64,000 nucleotides of DNA from Lates calcarifer. Lineage: Eukaryota > Chordata > Actinopteri > Centropomidae. Made by a program: the position numbers and the translations under genes. Below are positions 52,201 through 60,594 of the stretch, in pieces. Within the stretch, counting starts at the first letter, position 1. Every line of letters starts with the position of its first letter. The notes under the pieces were generated by a model. It did not search any database, had not been told where the DNA came from, and worked only from the letters and a program-made list of their open reading frames with translations. The stretch covers positions 6,960,747 through 7,024,746 of the forward strand of contig NC_066844.1 in assembly GCF_001640805.2 (NCBI RefSeq), in the 5' to 3' direction.

Positions 52201-55200
52201 AAAAGAGAGAGATACCACTTTAAAGGTAGCATCATATGAATTATTTACAGTTAAAAGTACAAAGCCTATGAATAAGAACATGTTTTACTATATAAACAAT
52301 TCTTAATTCAGATTTTCTCTACATCATACATCATTTCAGTCAACACTGGTTTAATTTCAGTTGTAAATCAGTCCTCGTGGTAGAAAAATAATACACCCTG
52401 CGTTTTTTTCCCAATCCTGCATCTGCTTGTTTCCGCTGATTCAGATCATTCTTGCCCACGGCAGTGTTTTATATTGAAAATGTGTCTATACCATCCTACA
52501 GAGAAAATAAGACATGTGTAGCTCTTAAAGACTTTTTCCTTTTTTTTTCCTTTCTTTTTTTTTGGGATCTAAGAATATTATTTCTTAGCCGTTTAATAAA
52601 CTGCCTTAAGAAGACAGGACATGAAACTATGCCTTATTAAATGCCATTTAAAGTGAAAAACAAACATAAACAGCTTCCGCCTTAGGCAATGTGAGAACCT
52701 AAAATGGAAAAACAATGTAGTGATGGTTTATGTTGTTTCCCATAGAAACAAATACAGACCAGATTCTGCAACATCTGGCTTCAGGGAAGATTGAATTTAT
52801 TGTGTACTGATCAAATCTGAGTTGAAGCAGTCAGTTAATAAATTGGTTGATTGACAGAACATTATAACCAGAAACTATTTTGATAATCTATTCATTGTGT
52901 CAGTATTTTTTCAGTTTCAATTTTTTTTGGATTTTGGACTGTTGCTTAGACAAAACGAAGAGGTTCAGGGAAACTGTGATTGTCTTCTGACATCTTGTGT
53001 CATATCTAGTTGATTAAGTTTGCTAAGAAAATAATTAGCAGATTCATTGATGAAGTAAATAACTATTAGATCAAATTTGGATTAGGGATGGCAATCAAAC
53101 AAACAAGACTGACAAACTACAGTGAAACTCATGTTTTGTTTGTTTCCATATTTGGATTAAGTGCATTCTCCTGCATGGTAAAACACAATAATAATAGCCT
53201 TTCATATTTTCATATATGAAATTTCTTTCTGAGATAATTCTCAGCGCAGGCTCCTGCCCACATTAGAGTAAATATACCATATCCTAGCCCCTATATTGAA
53301 AATGAACTCATATAAGGCAACATGCGACAGGAAGTGGAGGCCTGTGTTTCCTCAGTTATTTTCATGTATAGGTACAATAATGAGCCATCTGGTTACCAAG
53401 ATTCATGCAATTTTGGCAGGACTAGATGAACAGGAAAACCTCTGCACATTATTTCAAGAAGTTGTCATTGTCTCATTTAGCTTATTTTCTTGTTGTACAC
53501 GCTGCATTTGCAAGGTTCCTTAACAACTATGACATACCAGCAAATTGGTTCTTAAATTAAATAAATGGGCTTGATTGGTTTTCATATTGGACTTTATTTA
53601 ACTGTAACTGCCAGAAGTTTGTCATCATAGCTGTCAGAAACTTATGATCTCTAGCCATGGCAATATGAATGATATGACATGAACGTGGCCGGCATATTAC
53701 TGTTGGTAAAAAACAAAAATACAGAGTCTAAGGGGGCTTTAGAGTTTAGGTGGTAGGGAGATTAACAAGCCTAATGTGTGTTTTAATATCCAAATCTTTG
53801 CCCTTTATTTTGCTTGTGCACATACCAACACCTCCCACTATCAGCCTGTCAGTAAAAGGCTGGGACCCCTCCTGTAGAGAATGCCAGGATGTTTGGATGC
53901 TCGCCAGTCTGCAGTATCACTACATTTTAACTTCTCTAACACAACTTCCAAGTTAATTTCTCTCAGATGGCCAGTCAAGCGGTCACAACCTAGTACGATG
54001 TATAGAAATTACACAAGCTTTCCTTCTTCTTTAATGCTTCCCTGAAGATGACTCATTAATTTGCTGCAGCTTTGCAAACAATTAAAATGGAACGAGTGAG
54101 AATGATACTCAGTGTTGCCCTCCCCCATAATTCAGAGGATTTGACCATGTGTAAAATTTTCATGAGCTTGTTTCTTTTTTATGGGCCTGCTTGTTATGAG
54201 TCAGAATAGGATCCAATCGACTGACATTATCAAATCTGTGTTCAGGTTGGACGTGATGGCCATATTAAAACTAGCATGGCAGAAAATTAAACAAACAAGG
54301 TGGCCTTGGCTGGTTCAGCACACAAGCTGTAAAAGCAGATGAGATGCTGATTTAAAACAAGTTTCATCACGTCGCTTGCATTAAATATTTTAAAGCCCTT
54401 ATTGGACACAGTAGAAACTACTTCAACAACAGCTTGGCCAACAAACGGGTCATTGGATGCTCTAATTAGAATGATACACAGCAGATGTCACTTGTACTGT
54501 ACAGGCCGCCACCCATATAGAAAAATCTGTAACATCCAGTGCCAAAAGAAGGCTGAACTGTTTGTGTTGTGTATGTTTGGTGTTTTCCTCTGGCAGATGT
54601 ACATCCAAACAACCACGCTGACCATCTCGGTGAGCCTGAGCGCTTCAGTGTCCCTCGGGTTGCTCTACATGCCCAAGGTCTACGTGGTTCTCTTCCACCC
54701 CGAGCAGAATGTGCCCAAGCGTACACGCAGCCTCAAGGCTGTGGTTACCGCTGCCACCATGTCCAACAAGTTCAACCCCAAGGCTGGACTCAGACCCAAC
54801 GGAGAAGCCAAGACCGAGCTGTGCGAAAGCCTCGAAACACAAAGTAAGAACATGAATGCTAATGAGGAAGTACCTTGTGTTTGCTTTTTTTTCTCAGGCA
54901 TGTTTTGTCCTTCAGTGTCTGTAAAGCAAACAAATTGATGTGGAGGTAGGAAGCAGAGTAAAATATAATTACTTATTAACAGCTGTGTAGCATGTTCTTT
55001 AACACTTCATTGAATCCAGTAAGTGTACCACTGTTGTTAAGGGGGGACACTGTTTACAAATCAAGAGGATGCATTACTGGATCTTCAGTTATGTGTGTGG
55101 GAAGGTGAAGTCATGAAGGAATGGATAACAGCTGTCAACACAACACATTCTGCAGTTCAACAGTGCAGCAGTTCTACATTTGTAAAATCTTCAAATACTG

Positions 55201-57275
55201 TAAGTAGGAGATACTGATACTAATTTCTTTTAGGGCCGGCTAGTCGTGCAGTGTAAAGCTGGTTTTAAAAAGTTATTCATTTCCACTGGCTGCAAAATTG
55301 ATCTCTGACCTAGGACCTTATGTAAAAGTTATATATGGACATCACATTACTTACCTTACATATTTTCTAAATGGTTAATCCATACATTCTTGACCGCTTA
55401 TCAAGGTCATGTTTAATGATTAATTGATTATCTTATCAGGAATTACAGCTGGTAGTGATACAGCAGTGATCTTTGAAAGTCGGGATCAGGCTAGTTGTTT
55501 CCCCCCTGTTTCCAGTCTTTATGCTAAGCTAAGGGGCTGCTGGCTGTAGCTTCATATTTGACGGAACGGTAGCTAATGAGCATATTCCCAAAATGTCAAA
55601 TTATTCCTTTAAGATGGCCAATTCAGATTCAGTTTTATTCAAGAAAAAGAAATTTAATTGTTACTAAATTAAATCCTCACATTTGACAAGCTGGAACCAG
55701 CATTTTTTTTGCTTGAAAAAAACAACAAAACAAAATTATTGCAGTAGTTGCTTTAATTTTGTGTCGATTAACAGAAGTTCATAAATGACTTAAACTACTT
55801 AATCTACTGTTTTACGTCATTCATAAGGACATTGGCTGACTCCATCTTCTAAAATGTAAGAGTGTGCCACTTTTAGCTGTTTTTAATTCATGCAAATTTA
55901 ACATCTTTGAATTTTGGACAAAACCACCAATACCTCACCCTGGGCTCTGGGAAAATGTGACAATGCTTTAAATTAATTAATTGATTGAAATAATAATCCT
56001 GAGATCAGTAATGAAAATTATTTGTTGTAGCCAGAGGATAACACATTGTACATAATCAAAGGGGTGTCTGGCTCTCCTTTCTGAAGCAGCTGAATCTCTT
56101 AGCGTGTACATCCTCCTAATCTCAATACCAATAAAAGTGCTTAGTGCTACTGTAACAGTGACACAGTCTGGATTTATACAAGTGAAATAAATAATGACTG
56201 CAGCAATTGAGTCAGCAGAAATTAGTCATGTGACACCCCAAAACGCTCTTCCTGTACTTGCCTCAGGCAGGGAAAGGTTTAATTTGGTCATGTCTGTCAA
56301 TAGAGATACATTCCCTCTGTCTGGCCTGCTGTAATAAGTAATTGAGCCTATTGTCACACATTTTAAAGCTGTATTTACTCCTTACTCTTAATACCAACAG
56401 TGAGAAATGTTTTCTTTCATAGAAGATTAAAAGAGCTGACATTGTATTTACTGTTAACACAAAAGCAGAAATCTATGTACACTCTGACAATGCAGTGTAG
56501 TAACAATGGCATACTGCTGTGAGCCCCATCAGCATAGCTGCACAGTGCAACATTAATTCCTATCTTGCTTTAAGTTTCTGTGGAGGGTTAATAGGGCTTT
56601 TTGTTACAATAAGTGGCGAGAAGGCAAAGACGCAGAATTGATAGCCAGCAGCAATTTATCCTGATGGGGTTACCATTTACAGGGGCTGTACAGTGCATGG
56701 CTATTTGAATAAGCACCATTTGTCACTGTCATCGCCAGTGTGGATATATGGCTTGATGAAATTGAAAAATTCCTGTCTGGACCAGCTCCCACAACTGCCG
56801 AGATCTGGTGGCGATATGTCAGGATTTATCTGCTCCACCTCAGCGAATCGGCTAACACGGTCTGGGGAGACAACTGGGAAGTTGAGGCCTGATAGCTAAA
56901 GGAAAAAGGGGCAGTGGGGGATGGGTAGTGGGGTTTACTGAGCCCCCCATCTACTGTAGGTAATACAGGATATGTATTTGGGGTAAAATATGACCACACA
57001 GCTGAGGCATCTCTTGGAATTATTGGCATTTATGTTGCACTGCGGCAGGAAAACTAGTCTGCAACCGAACACACATTTTCAGCCATTCATCTTATGCTTG
57101 TTACACCAGGAAAACAGCTAAACAAAACATGCCCACATACCCCAGTCTTCCTCGCCTCACAGGTTAAAAAAGTTTACCTTGACACCATTCGACTCTCAGT
57201 CTCTCCTCTCCTTGTTCTATTTCAGCTTTCCCAACGAAGCAGACCTACATCAGCTACAGCAACCATGCAATCTAA
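22096..57275 (+). CDS. grm4: grm4 (metabotropic glutamate receptor 4), 3' eight coding exons
   Basis: This is a class C G-protein-coupled receptor. Group III mGluRs sense glutamate at presynaptic terminals and inhibit adenylyl cyclase through Gi/o. The spliced exons are 22096-22231, 22440-22594, 22876-23016, 33182-33382, 43438-43574, 44872-45807, 54597-54843 and 57226-57275. They give 2003 nt, about 667 residues, equal to what human mGluR4 (912 residues) has from residue 246 on. All introns are GT-AG and the phases close at every junction. Features that favour mGluR4 over mGluR7 or mGluR8 are [34 protein letters not shown] and the C-terminal YSNHAI. About 245 N-terminal residues are missing upstream. 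The coding frame is intact, with no stop or frameshift. Whether this is the only grm4 copy or a teleost-duplicate paralogue cannot be told from the window. Confidence 0.93.
22440..22594 (+). CDS. grm4: grm4 exon: glutamate-pocket segment GSDSWGSK
   Basis: A short 208-bp intron precedes it (acceptor tttgcag). It reads [19 protein letters not shown] and then SDSWGSK. The Asp and Lys of that motif correspond to human mGluR4 Asp312 and Lys317, which bind the amino and distal carboxyl groups of glutamate or L-AP4. NQT is a potential N-glycosylation site. The exon closes with [11 protein letters not shown] plus one base of a Gly codon, and the donor GTACAG starts at 22595. Confidence 0.94.
22876..23016 (+). 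CDS. grm4: grm4 exon: lobe 2, [12 protein letters not shown] segment
   Basis: The acceptor is ctgtctag after a 281-bp intron. It starts by completing Gly and reads [19 protein letters not shown] and then [20 protein letters not shown], ending at KKCT plus one base. SRHAVKKGS is the clearest mGluR4-specific signature in the extracellular part, since mGluR7 and mGluR8 have different residues here. The donor GTAAGT at 23017 is a perfect consensus. Length 141 bp. Confidence 0.94.
23935..24085. repeat. Partial copy of the 'gttagttgcagccct' repeat family
   Basis: The phrases 'atcagacaaaacaagacctt', 'tgaagatgcc' and 'gaaaatagttattagttgca' recur in order in the longer copy at 46362-46650. They match a very abundant percomorph repeat with terminal 'agggctgcaactaa'. 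This copy is truncated at one end. Confidence 0.55.
25105..25265. repeat. Fish SINE/LINE-type repeat ('gctaaccactgagccacc')
   Basis: It contains 'acacaaactccaggg' and 'caaccttctttctgtgag', followed by 'acagtgttaaccactgagcc'. These are diverged versions of the well-known fish repeat whose complement reads like a tRNA-derived promoter (ggctcagtggttaa...). Read on the minus strand, it has the layout of a tRNA-SINE head. Confidence 0.55.
26240..26320 (+). repeat. Dispersed repeat, copy 1 ('ggcctttatttg')
   Basis: 'ggcctttatttgtttgcact' is followed by 'gagaatttacag'. A second copy in the same orientation occurs at 39258-39360, with the same order of phrases, and a looser relative lies at about 25700-25790. 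The family is unnamed here. Confidence 0.45.
28695..28810. repeat. Fish dispersed repeat ('cttatcctgcttagggttgc')
   Basis: 'cacttatcctgcttagggtt' is followed by 'ggactggagcctttcccag' and 'gccagtcaactgcaggg'. This is the other half of the composite fish repeat also represented at 25105-25265. Confidence 0.55.
29325..29480. repeat. Partial copy of the 'gttagttgcagccct' family
   Basis: It contains 'caattggttgattgacag', then 'acattggctgattccagctt' and 'ctcaaaagtaacaa'. The order matches the copy at 55730-56035 and part of the one at 52815-53075. Confidence 0.45.
29570..29870 (+). repeat. Percomorph repeat, forward copy ('gaccaccagaatctaatca')
   Basis: It carries a tandem-like pair of related phrases ending in 'agtccaagtgaatgtttg'. 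Then come 'gagtgggatggatggac' and 'aatgcctccagccatgcctg'. An oppositely oriented copy lies at 40168-40440, and 29736-29766 is perfectly complementary to 40280-40310 (31 nt). The family is well known to me from percomorph genomes, but I cannot name it. Confidence 0.7.
33182..33382 (+). CDS. grm4: grm4 exon: lobe 2 to lobe 1 return, Lys405 segment
   Basis: The acceptor is gtgtcttacag, and the exon begins with two bases that complete Asn after CT. It reads [19 protein letters not shown] and then [19 protein letters not shown], ending [10 protein letters not shown] plus one base. The Lys in HLLK corresponds to human Lys405, which contacts the distal carboxyl of glutamate. NGT is a potential glycosylation site. 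Length 201 bp. It sits alone between two introns of about 10 kb. Confidence 0.94.
33970..34250 (+). repeat. Percomorph repeat present twice in tandem
   Basis: The phrase 'taggattcatcctctggg' occurs at about 34000 and again at about 34140. Each copy is followed by 'aatgt', then by 'gttgagatattt' about 60 bases later. The second copy continues into 'gtctggaccaaagtggtgga'. Both belong to an abundant fish repeat, and here two partial copies lie head to tail. Confidence 0.6.
39258..39360 (+). repeat. Dispersed repeat, copy 2 ('gccctttatttg')
   Basis: 'gccctttatttgttctag', then 'aggcttctatgtgagaattt'. The same phrases in the same orientation are at 26240-26320, with a short insertion here. Confidence 0.45.
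40168..40440 (-). repeat. Percomorph repeat, reverse copy
   Basis: This is the reverse complement of the repeat at 29570-29870. It reads 'gccgtggccggaggcatta', then 'tcaaatttggcacaaaca', then 'agattttggtggttgaag'. The region 40280-40310 is perfectly complementary to 29736-29766. Confidence 0.7.
43015..43030 (+). repeat. G16 homopolymer
   Basis: Nine T residues are followed directly by sixteen G. Such runs are rare in vertebrate DNA and are prone to length error in sequencing. Confidence 0.9.
43438..43574 (+). CDS. grm4: grm4 exon: end of flytrap domain
   Basis: The acceptor is catatag, only about 400 bp after the G16 run. It completes Gly and reads [20 protein letters not shown], then [18 protein letters not shown] and TDQLHLN. 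The [10 protein letters not shown] block is nearly invariant in group III mGluRs. NRT is a potential glycosylation site. The exon ends in phase 0 before donor GTAAGC. Length 137 bp. Confidence 0.94.
43575..44871 (+). other. grm4 intron (1.3 kb)
   Basis: Bounded by GTAAGC and CTCACAG. The polypyrimidine tract before the acceptor is long (ctctctgtctctctgcctccc). An AAAGAAAAG-type purine-rich low-complexity stretch lies at about 44093-44120. Nothing else is recognisable. Confidence 0.85.
44872..45807 (+). CDS. grm4: grm4 exon: cysteine-rich linker and helices 1-6
   Basis: This 936-bp phase-0 exon encodes 312 residues. The first ~80 carry nine cysteines, as in the mGluR cysteine-rich domain that links ligand binding to the membrane. 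NHT is a glycosylation site. From [20 protein letters not shown] onward it encodes helices 1 to 6. The conserved cysteine before helix 3 (GICSLRR) and the one in loop 2 (LKCDISD) can form the class C disulfide. The third intracellular loop [15 protein letters not shown] is conserved. Intracellular loop 2 reads [13 protein letters not shown], where family members usually have two basic residues in place of TM. It ends GTSQSTEK before donor GTAAGC. Confidence 0.96.
46060..46200. repeat. Percomorph repeat ('gtagaagt...caagtacttt')
   Basis: 'tactcaagtactttataatt' is followed by 'gtattttcattttctgct', 'ctacatttcagagcaaag' and 'tattatactttaaact'. This is a diverged copy of one of the commonest percomorph repeats, rich in AGTACTT. 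A related copy is at 48728-48900. Confidence 0.6.
46362..46650. repeat. MITE-like repeat with 'gctgcaact' inverted ends
   Basis: It begins 'agagctgcagcatttagttg' and ends 'gttagttgcagccctgc', which is roughly the inverse complement. The interior has 'cggacaaaacaagacatttg'. The layout (about 290 bp, short inverted ends, no ORF) is that of a non-autonomous DNA element found in many copies in fish genomes. Other, partial copies are at 23935, 29325, 52815 and 55730. Confidence 0.6.
48628..48698. repeat. Perfect 19-bp inverted repeat (hairpin)
   Basis: The arms 48628-48646 and 48680-48698 are exactly complementary (gtcaccctcttaaaataat and its inverse) with a 33-base AT-rich spacer. It may be a very short MITE or a stable RNA hairpin within the intron. 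Confidence 0.75.
48728..48900. repeat. Percomorph repeat ('gcagtagtggaagaagtact')
   Basis: It starts with 'gcagtagtggaagaagtact', then has 'atgtaaaaatattccatcac' and 'tatgtaaaagtacagaagta'. The order and wording match a hugely abundant percomorph repeat. Confidence 0.65.
49070..49180. mobile_element. hAT-like MITE fragment
   Basis: 'cagtggtctacaactgggcg' resembles the hAT (Charlie-type) terminal repeat CAGTGGTTCTCAACTGG. It is followed by 'aaggggtcacaaatctgagg', a known body in fish genomes. The second end was not found. Confidence 0.45.
49488..49680. repeat. Percomorph repeat ('ctctggtgtttttgaac')
   Basis: 'actctggtgtttttgaactt' is followed by 'tccaagtttttgggt', 'gattgatagggacaa' and 'gtcagtacagtattaacc'. 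These match in order a common fish repeat. Name unknown. Confidence 0.5.
50664..50674 (+). repeat. C11 homopolymer
   Basis: Eleven C residues within a C/T-rich stretch. Confidence 0.85.
51806..51832 (+). repeat. (ATTT)n low-complexity repeat
   Basis: Several TTTA units in a row, followed by a T run. Low complexity. Confidence 0.7.
52815..53075. repeat. Copy of the 'gttagttgcagccct' family
   Basis: 'aattggttgattgacag', 'actattttgataatctatt' and 'cttagacaaaacgaagag' occur in the order seen in this family. The copy is diverged and truncated at its ends. Confidence 0.5.
54597..54843 (+). CDS. grm4: grm4 exon: helix 7 and most of the cytoplasmic tail
   Basis: Acceptor ctctggcag. The exon opens [20 protein letters not shown] and continues [20 protein letters not shown], giving helix 7 with the class C PKxY motif. 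The proximal tail reads [19 protein letters not shown], which in this family binds calmodulin and G-protein beta-gamma. The basic run is KRTRS here rather than KRKRS. It ends [14 protein letters not shown] plus one base, with donor GTAAGA at 54844. Length 247 bp, as in other group III genes. Reading through the donor would give a different tail ending at 54938. Confidence 0.95.
55480..55615 (+). repeat. Percomorph repeat ('gtttccagtctttatgctaa')
   Basis: 'gtttcccccctgtttccagt' continues 'ctttatgctaagctaagg', 'gctgctggctgtagcttcat' and 'cccaaaatgtcaaattattc'. This is one of the most easily recognised percomorph dispersed repeats and supports the taxonomic call. Confidence 0.7.
55730..56035. 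repeat. Copy of the 'gttagttgcagccct' family
   Basis: 'aagttcataaatgact', 'acattggctgactccatctt' and a terminal 'gaaaattatttgttgtagcc' fit the family found at 46362. The interior is diverged. Confidence 0.5.
57226..57275 (+). CDS. grm4: grm4 terminal coding exon, C-terminal NHAI
   Basis: Acceptor tctatttcag. Two bases complete Thr, then [15 protein letters not shown] and TAA at 57273-57275. The tail ends in the short hydrophobic-terminus motif shared by group III receptors (Tyr-x-x-x-x-x-Ile), a possible PDZ-domain ligand. This sequence is closest to mGluR4 and rules out the mGluR7 ending. Confidence 0.94.
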
Positions 57276-58845
57276 GGGACAGACATTCTTGACATAATTC
57301 AGGATTTCCACCCTGACGGATAGAGAAGAAAACATGCAGCAGAATTTCACATGGCTGGCAAAAAAAAAAAACAACCCAAAAAACGGATGTCTCATTGTGC
57401 GGGTGGAGATCACAGAAGCATTGCCCAAAGATGTGACATGGTGAGGAGAGACCACAAAGAGGTGCAGGGATGGACAAAACACAGGACCGGAACAGATATC
57501 AGTACAATTATATGGTTCTATCTTCTGTCTGCCTCACAAGAATACACACACTAAAAAAAAGAAAAATACTTGCATGGCAGAGGCCTGGAGACTGAAGGAT
57601 GGAGCTTTCCTTTTGAGTGTTTACATTTCAGCTATGCCCTCTTTCAAAGACTTCTCTGTCATCCTGAGCAGCGCTGACTGAAACTGAACTGAAATCAAGA
57701 ATATGTTCAGGTGTTCTTAATGTTGTCTGCCAGTTTTTGCAAACTGTAATTAATCTTAAAATCCTCAAGGCATCACAAGGGATTAATCAACACCAAAAAG
57801 GCATGAAAACGTGGTCCATGGATTTCTAAAGAGGGATTTGTGTTTGTTTTTTTCCATTTCTAAATGTATTCTAAGTCAAATGACTGGAAATGGCGATCAT
57901 CTCAACAACAATACAACAAAATCTGCACCAGACTCCATGTATTTTTATTTCCTCTTCCATGTTTCCACTTGACTTAATAAGAATGACTACACATATAAGA
58001 TGGTCTCTGCTGATTTTGAGCATGCCAGTTTCAACATCCTGTGTTGTGTTGTTAAAAAACAAACAAAAAAAAACAGACAAAAAAAAAATTAAGAAAATGA
58101 AAAAATAATATCTTTGGAATGCGTTTAAACTCCGTTGCAGCGTTGTTAACAATTGTTTGGGCCCTAGCCTATTGTACGTTTAAAAACTGTTCTCAAATGG
58201 TGAAGGTCTAGTGAGTGATTGTTTTTCTGTGCTTAAGTGAGGCCATGAGTTGTATTACCAGCTAGCCCAAGACTGCCACTGCCCTTCGCATACCTGTATG
58301 TGCTTTGAAACAGTGGCTCCTGGTTAAAATAAACTGTATTCTATCCAGGAGATCTTACTGTAAGCTGTCATCCAGGATGACCCTCCCATCACTGCCACCA
58401 GCTACTCTCTTGGTCACACGTAGCATAAGGGTAAAGCTGAGCTGTACAGATCCATTAGGAGGGGAATTAAGATGAAGTATGCCCTTGAGAGGATCGTGCA
58501 ATATGCCCACAAGGTGATATCCATAATGGACCAGCCACTGAGAAAATTACTATACATGTCTTCCTCAGGCACTTTTCATGATACAGACGAGGTGTCAGGA
58601 AGTTCTAAGGCTTTCCAACAAATGAAAATCTAATTGCAAAAGTATACAATATCTCTATCCATCACCCAGAGCTCGCTGAACAGATTAATAGTTGGCTTTG
58701 TGCAGTGTAAAAGCTCTAATGTCTTGGGGAAAACATTGTGGGGTCATTTGTGTTGTGAATTCAATGCTGCTTTTCATGCCTCCCTCTGTATTACTTTCAA
58801 CACCATTTGTGTTGCAGAATAAAATGTGAGTGCTGACCAAATTAA
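57276..58845 (+). other. grm4: grm4 3' UTR with two candidate poly(A) signals
   Basis: No further coding exon follows the TAA. AATAAA hexamers occur at 58328-58333 and 58818-58823. The second is followed within about 60 bases by T/GT-rich sequence, as expected of a cleavage site. The UTR could therefore be about 1.07 or about 1.57 kb. Two A-rich stretches (57359, 58060-58105) could be internal priming sites. The end is inferred, not shown. Confidence 0.55.
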
Positions 58846-60200
58846 ATGGCAAGTTAATGTATGTTATTAAATAGATTGATGATGTCTGCTTTATGTCCTG
58901 ACATATCCTAAAATTGGGGAAAATGTACAAAAAGATACAGTGCCTGGCTATCTGACTATGTATTTGTAAAACCTCATGAAAACTAATGAAGTGTGTGAAG
59001 CATGTTTAGTTTTTTTTATACAAAATTTTATTTCTATTAAAAATGTTTTGAAACTTCAGCATCCATTTTCAGATTTATGTGATTTCATAAAATCTAATGG
59101 TTTCTCTAACAAGTTAGCTTGTTCATTGATTTGATCCCTTTGTCACAAAAAATAGAGTAGAATATCCCCTTACAAGTTGTCTTATACACTATGTTGCCTG
59201 ACTAAAAACAGAAGGATACACTAGTAAACTTGCATTATCCTCAACTAGATGATTGGCAGTGCTTCTGTGTGAGCGTATTTGTGTTTTTTTATTCCTGTTG
59301 TAAGGAAATAATACTGATTAAAAACAAGTTTGTCAGCCCTAAAGAAAAAAAGACAATGGCTGCCATGTTCTGAATAACATGTTGCCACAATTGCTCTGAT
59401 AATAGCACTGGAAGGACAGCGAATTGGTGGAGGGAAACATGAAATTATTTAAAATGAATGGTTAGCGGCTACTTGAATCCAAGGCCTCTGCATGTAGCGA
59501 GCTCTCAGGATCTATCATCTTCTCCACGCCCCCCTGATACACTGAGCCCACTATACAAAAGCCTCGGAAATAACAGTTGTTGCATAGAAAGGGTGCTAAA
59601 TGCATGCAAGTGCCAGATTACTGCAACATGCAGAGCAGGGTATATATCATCTTCACACGGCAGAGACAGAATGAGGTGTCTGCAGTGTTAAACCTCATGA
59701 GACTACAAGGTTTGTTTCATGACATACATTCATGTTGATTTCCTTTTTCTTTTCTTTTAACAAATTTATCTTCACTGGCCCTGGGTGTCAAAACACAATG
59801 ACATTTAAGAAAACAAAAAAATCTGGACAAAAAGACATCTCCAAAAACACTCATGAGGAAATTAAGGAAAGGGAAGGATAATTCAGTGGCCAGTTGTAAC
59901 ACCAATGACTGTATTCACTCCAGAAATAGACTTCAGTGACTCAGAAAGGTTAAGAACACATGGTGGTGCTGGGGTTAGTTTTCACAACAGAATTAGTAGC
60001 TATAATGTGGGCATCACAGGGGTTTGGGGAGGTGAAGCCGAGTAGTGCAGTCATGTGTTCAGATTTGGCCTCAGTTCCCATGACACTTTTGGACTGAGCA
60101 GGCTGAAGCTTCAGTGGAGTTTCTAAGGGTGCCAGGTCATGAGGTGGTGGAAGGGAATTAAGCAGCTGAGGGGGCAGCTAAAAAGGGACTATACAGAGTA
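58846..60200. other. Intergenic stretch, nothing recognised
   Basis: No gene, RNA or clear repeat was identified. Short open frames at 59458-59691 and 59717-59905 show no family resemblance. The last 200 bases are G-rich and may be the 5' flank of the LINE fragment that follows. Confidence 0.6.
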
Positions 60201-60204
60201 GAGT

Positions 60205-60430
60205 AACAGTCCACTATTTATTCAGGGAGAGACAGAAGACATATGACTAGACTGAGACTGGGGCACTGTGGGCTGGCATGGGACTTGGCAAGGATGGGCA
60301 AGCATGAAGATGGCATATGTGGAGCGTGCAACATGCAACAAACTGTGAAACACCTACTCATGAAATGCAAATGTTACATGGAAGAAAAACAAAGGCTATA
60401 TGTTGCAGTATCGCGCCTGGTCATAAAGAT
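60205..60430 (+). pseudogene. LINE fragment: end of RNase H domain and zinc knuckle
   Basis: The frame containing 60243 reads SGRDRRHMTRLRLGHCGL, followed by GKHEDGICGACNMQQTVKHL and LMKCKCYMEEKQRL. This is the C-terminal module of non-LTR retrotransposons that carry RNase H: the RLRLGHTGL block, then a C-x2-C-x7-H-x4-C knuckle. A stop precedes it at 60204-60206 and another follows at 60438, so only this piece survives. The reverse transcriptase part was not found upstream. Confidence 0.7.
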
Positions 60431-60594
60431 ACATTTGTAGAAATAGTCACTGCTACAATCTGATCTCAACCTGTGAGAGGCAGCAACGTGCCGCGAGGCA
60501 TCTAGTCTACCGAAAACTGAAGGAGAGGGAAAGGGGACTGGATGACATGAGGTGATCGTCCACCACGGGGAAAATGCCAAGATTCATGTGGTTA

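Larger units (their letters stand above)
45808..54596 (+). other. grm4 intron (8.8 kb)
   Basis: Bounded by GTAAGC and TGGCAG. It is rich in dispersed repeats (46060-46200, 46362-46650, 48728-48900, 49070-49180, 49488-49680, 52815-53075) and includes a perfect 19-bp inverted repeat at 48628-48698. Open frames at 48032-48268 and 54402-54590 resemble no family; the latter only runs into the next exon. The rest shows nothing recognisable. Confidence 0.85.
54844..57225 (+). other. Last grm4 intron (2.4 kb)
   Basis: Bounded by GTAAGA and CTATTTCAG. It holds two percomorph repeats (55480-55615, 55730-56035). A repeat-free stretch of balanced base composition at about 56640-56900 includes a 68-codon open frame that does not join the upstream exon in phase. 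Confidence 0.85.

Noticed and set aside
54402..54596. Extension of the helix-7 exon upstream as one long ORF
   Set aside because: Family homology begins exactly at 54597 after a good acceptor, and the upstream part resembles nothing.
56683..56899. Alternative terminal exon in the last grm4 intron (AG at 56681-56682, 68-codon frame)
   Set aside because: Joined to the phase-1 donor at 54843, the reading gives a stop after a few codons. The long frame is in a different phase.
22096..57275. Receptor could be grm7 or grm8
   Set aside because: The signatures [27 protein letters not shown] and the ending YSNHAI fit mGluR4; mGluR7 and mGluR8 have different residues at these places.
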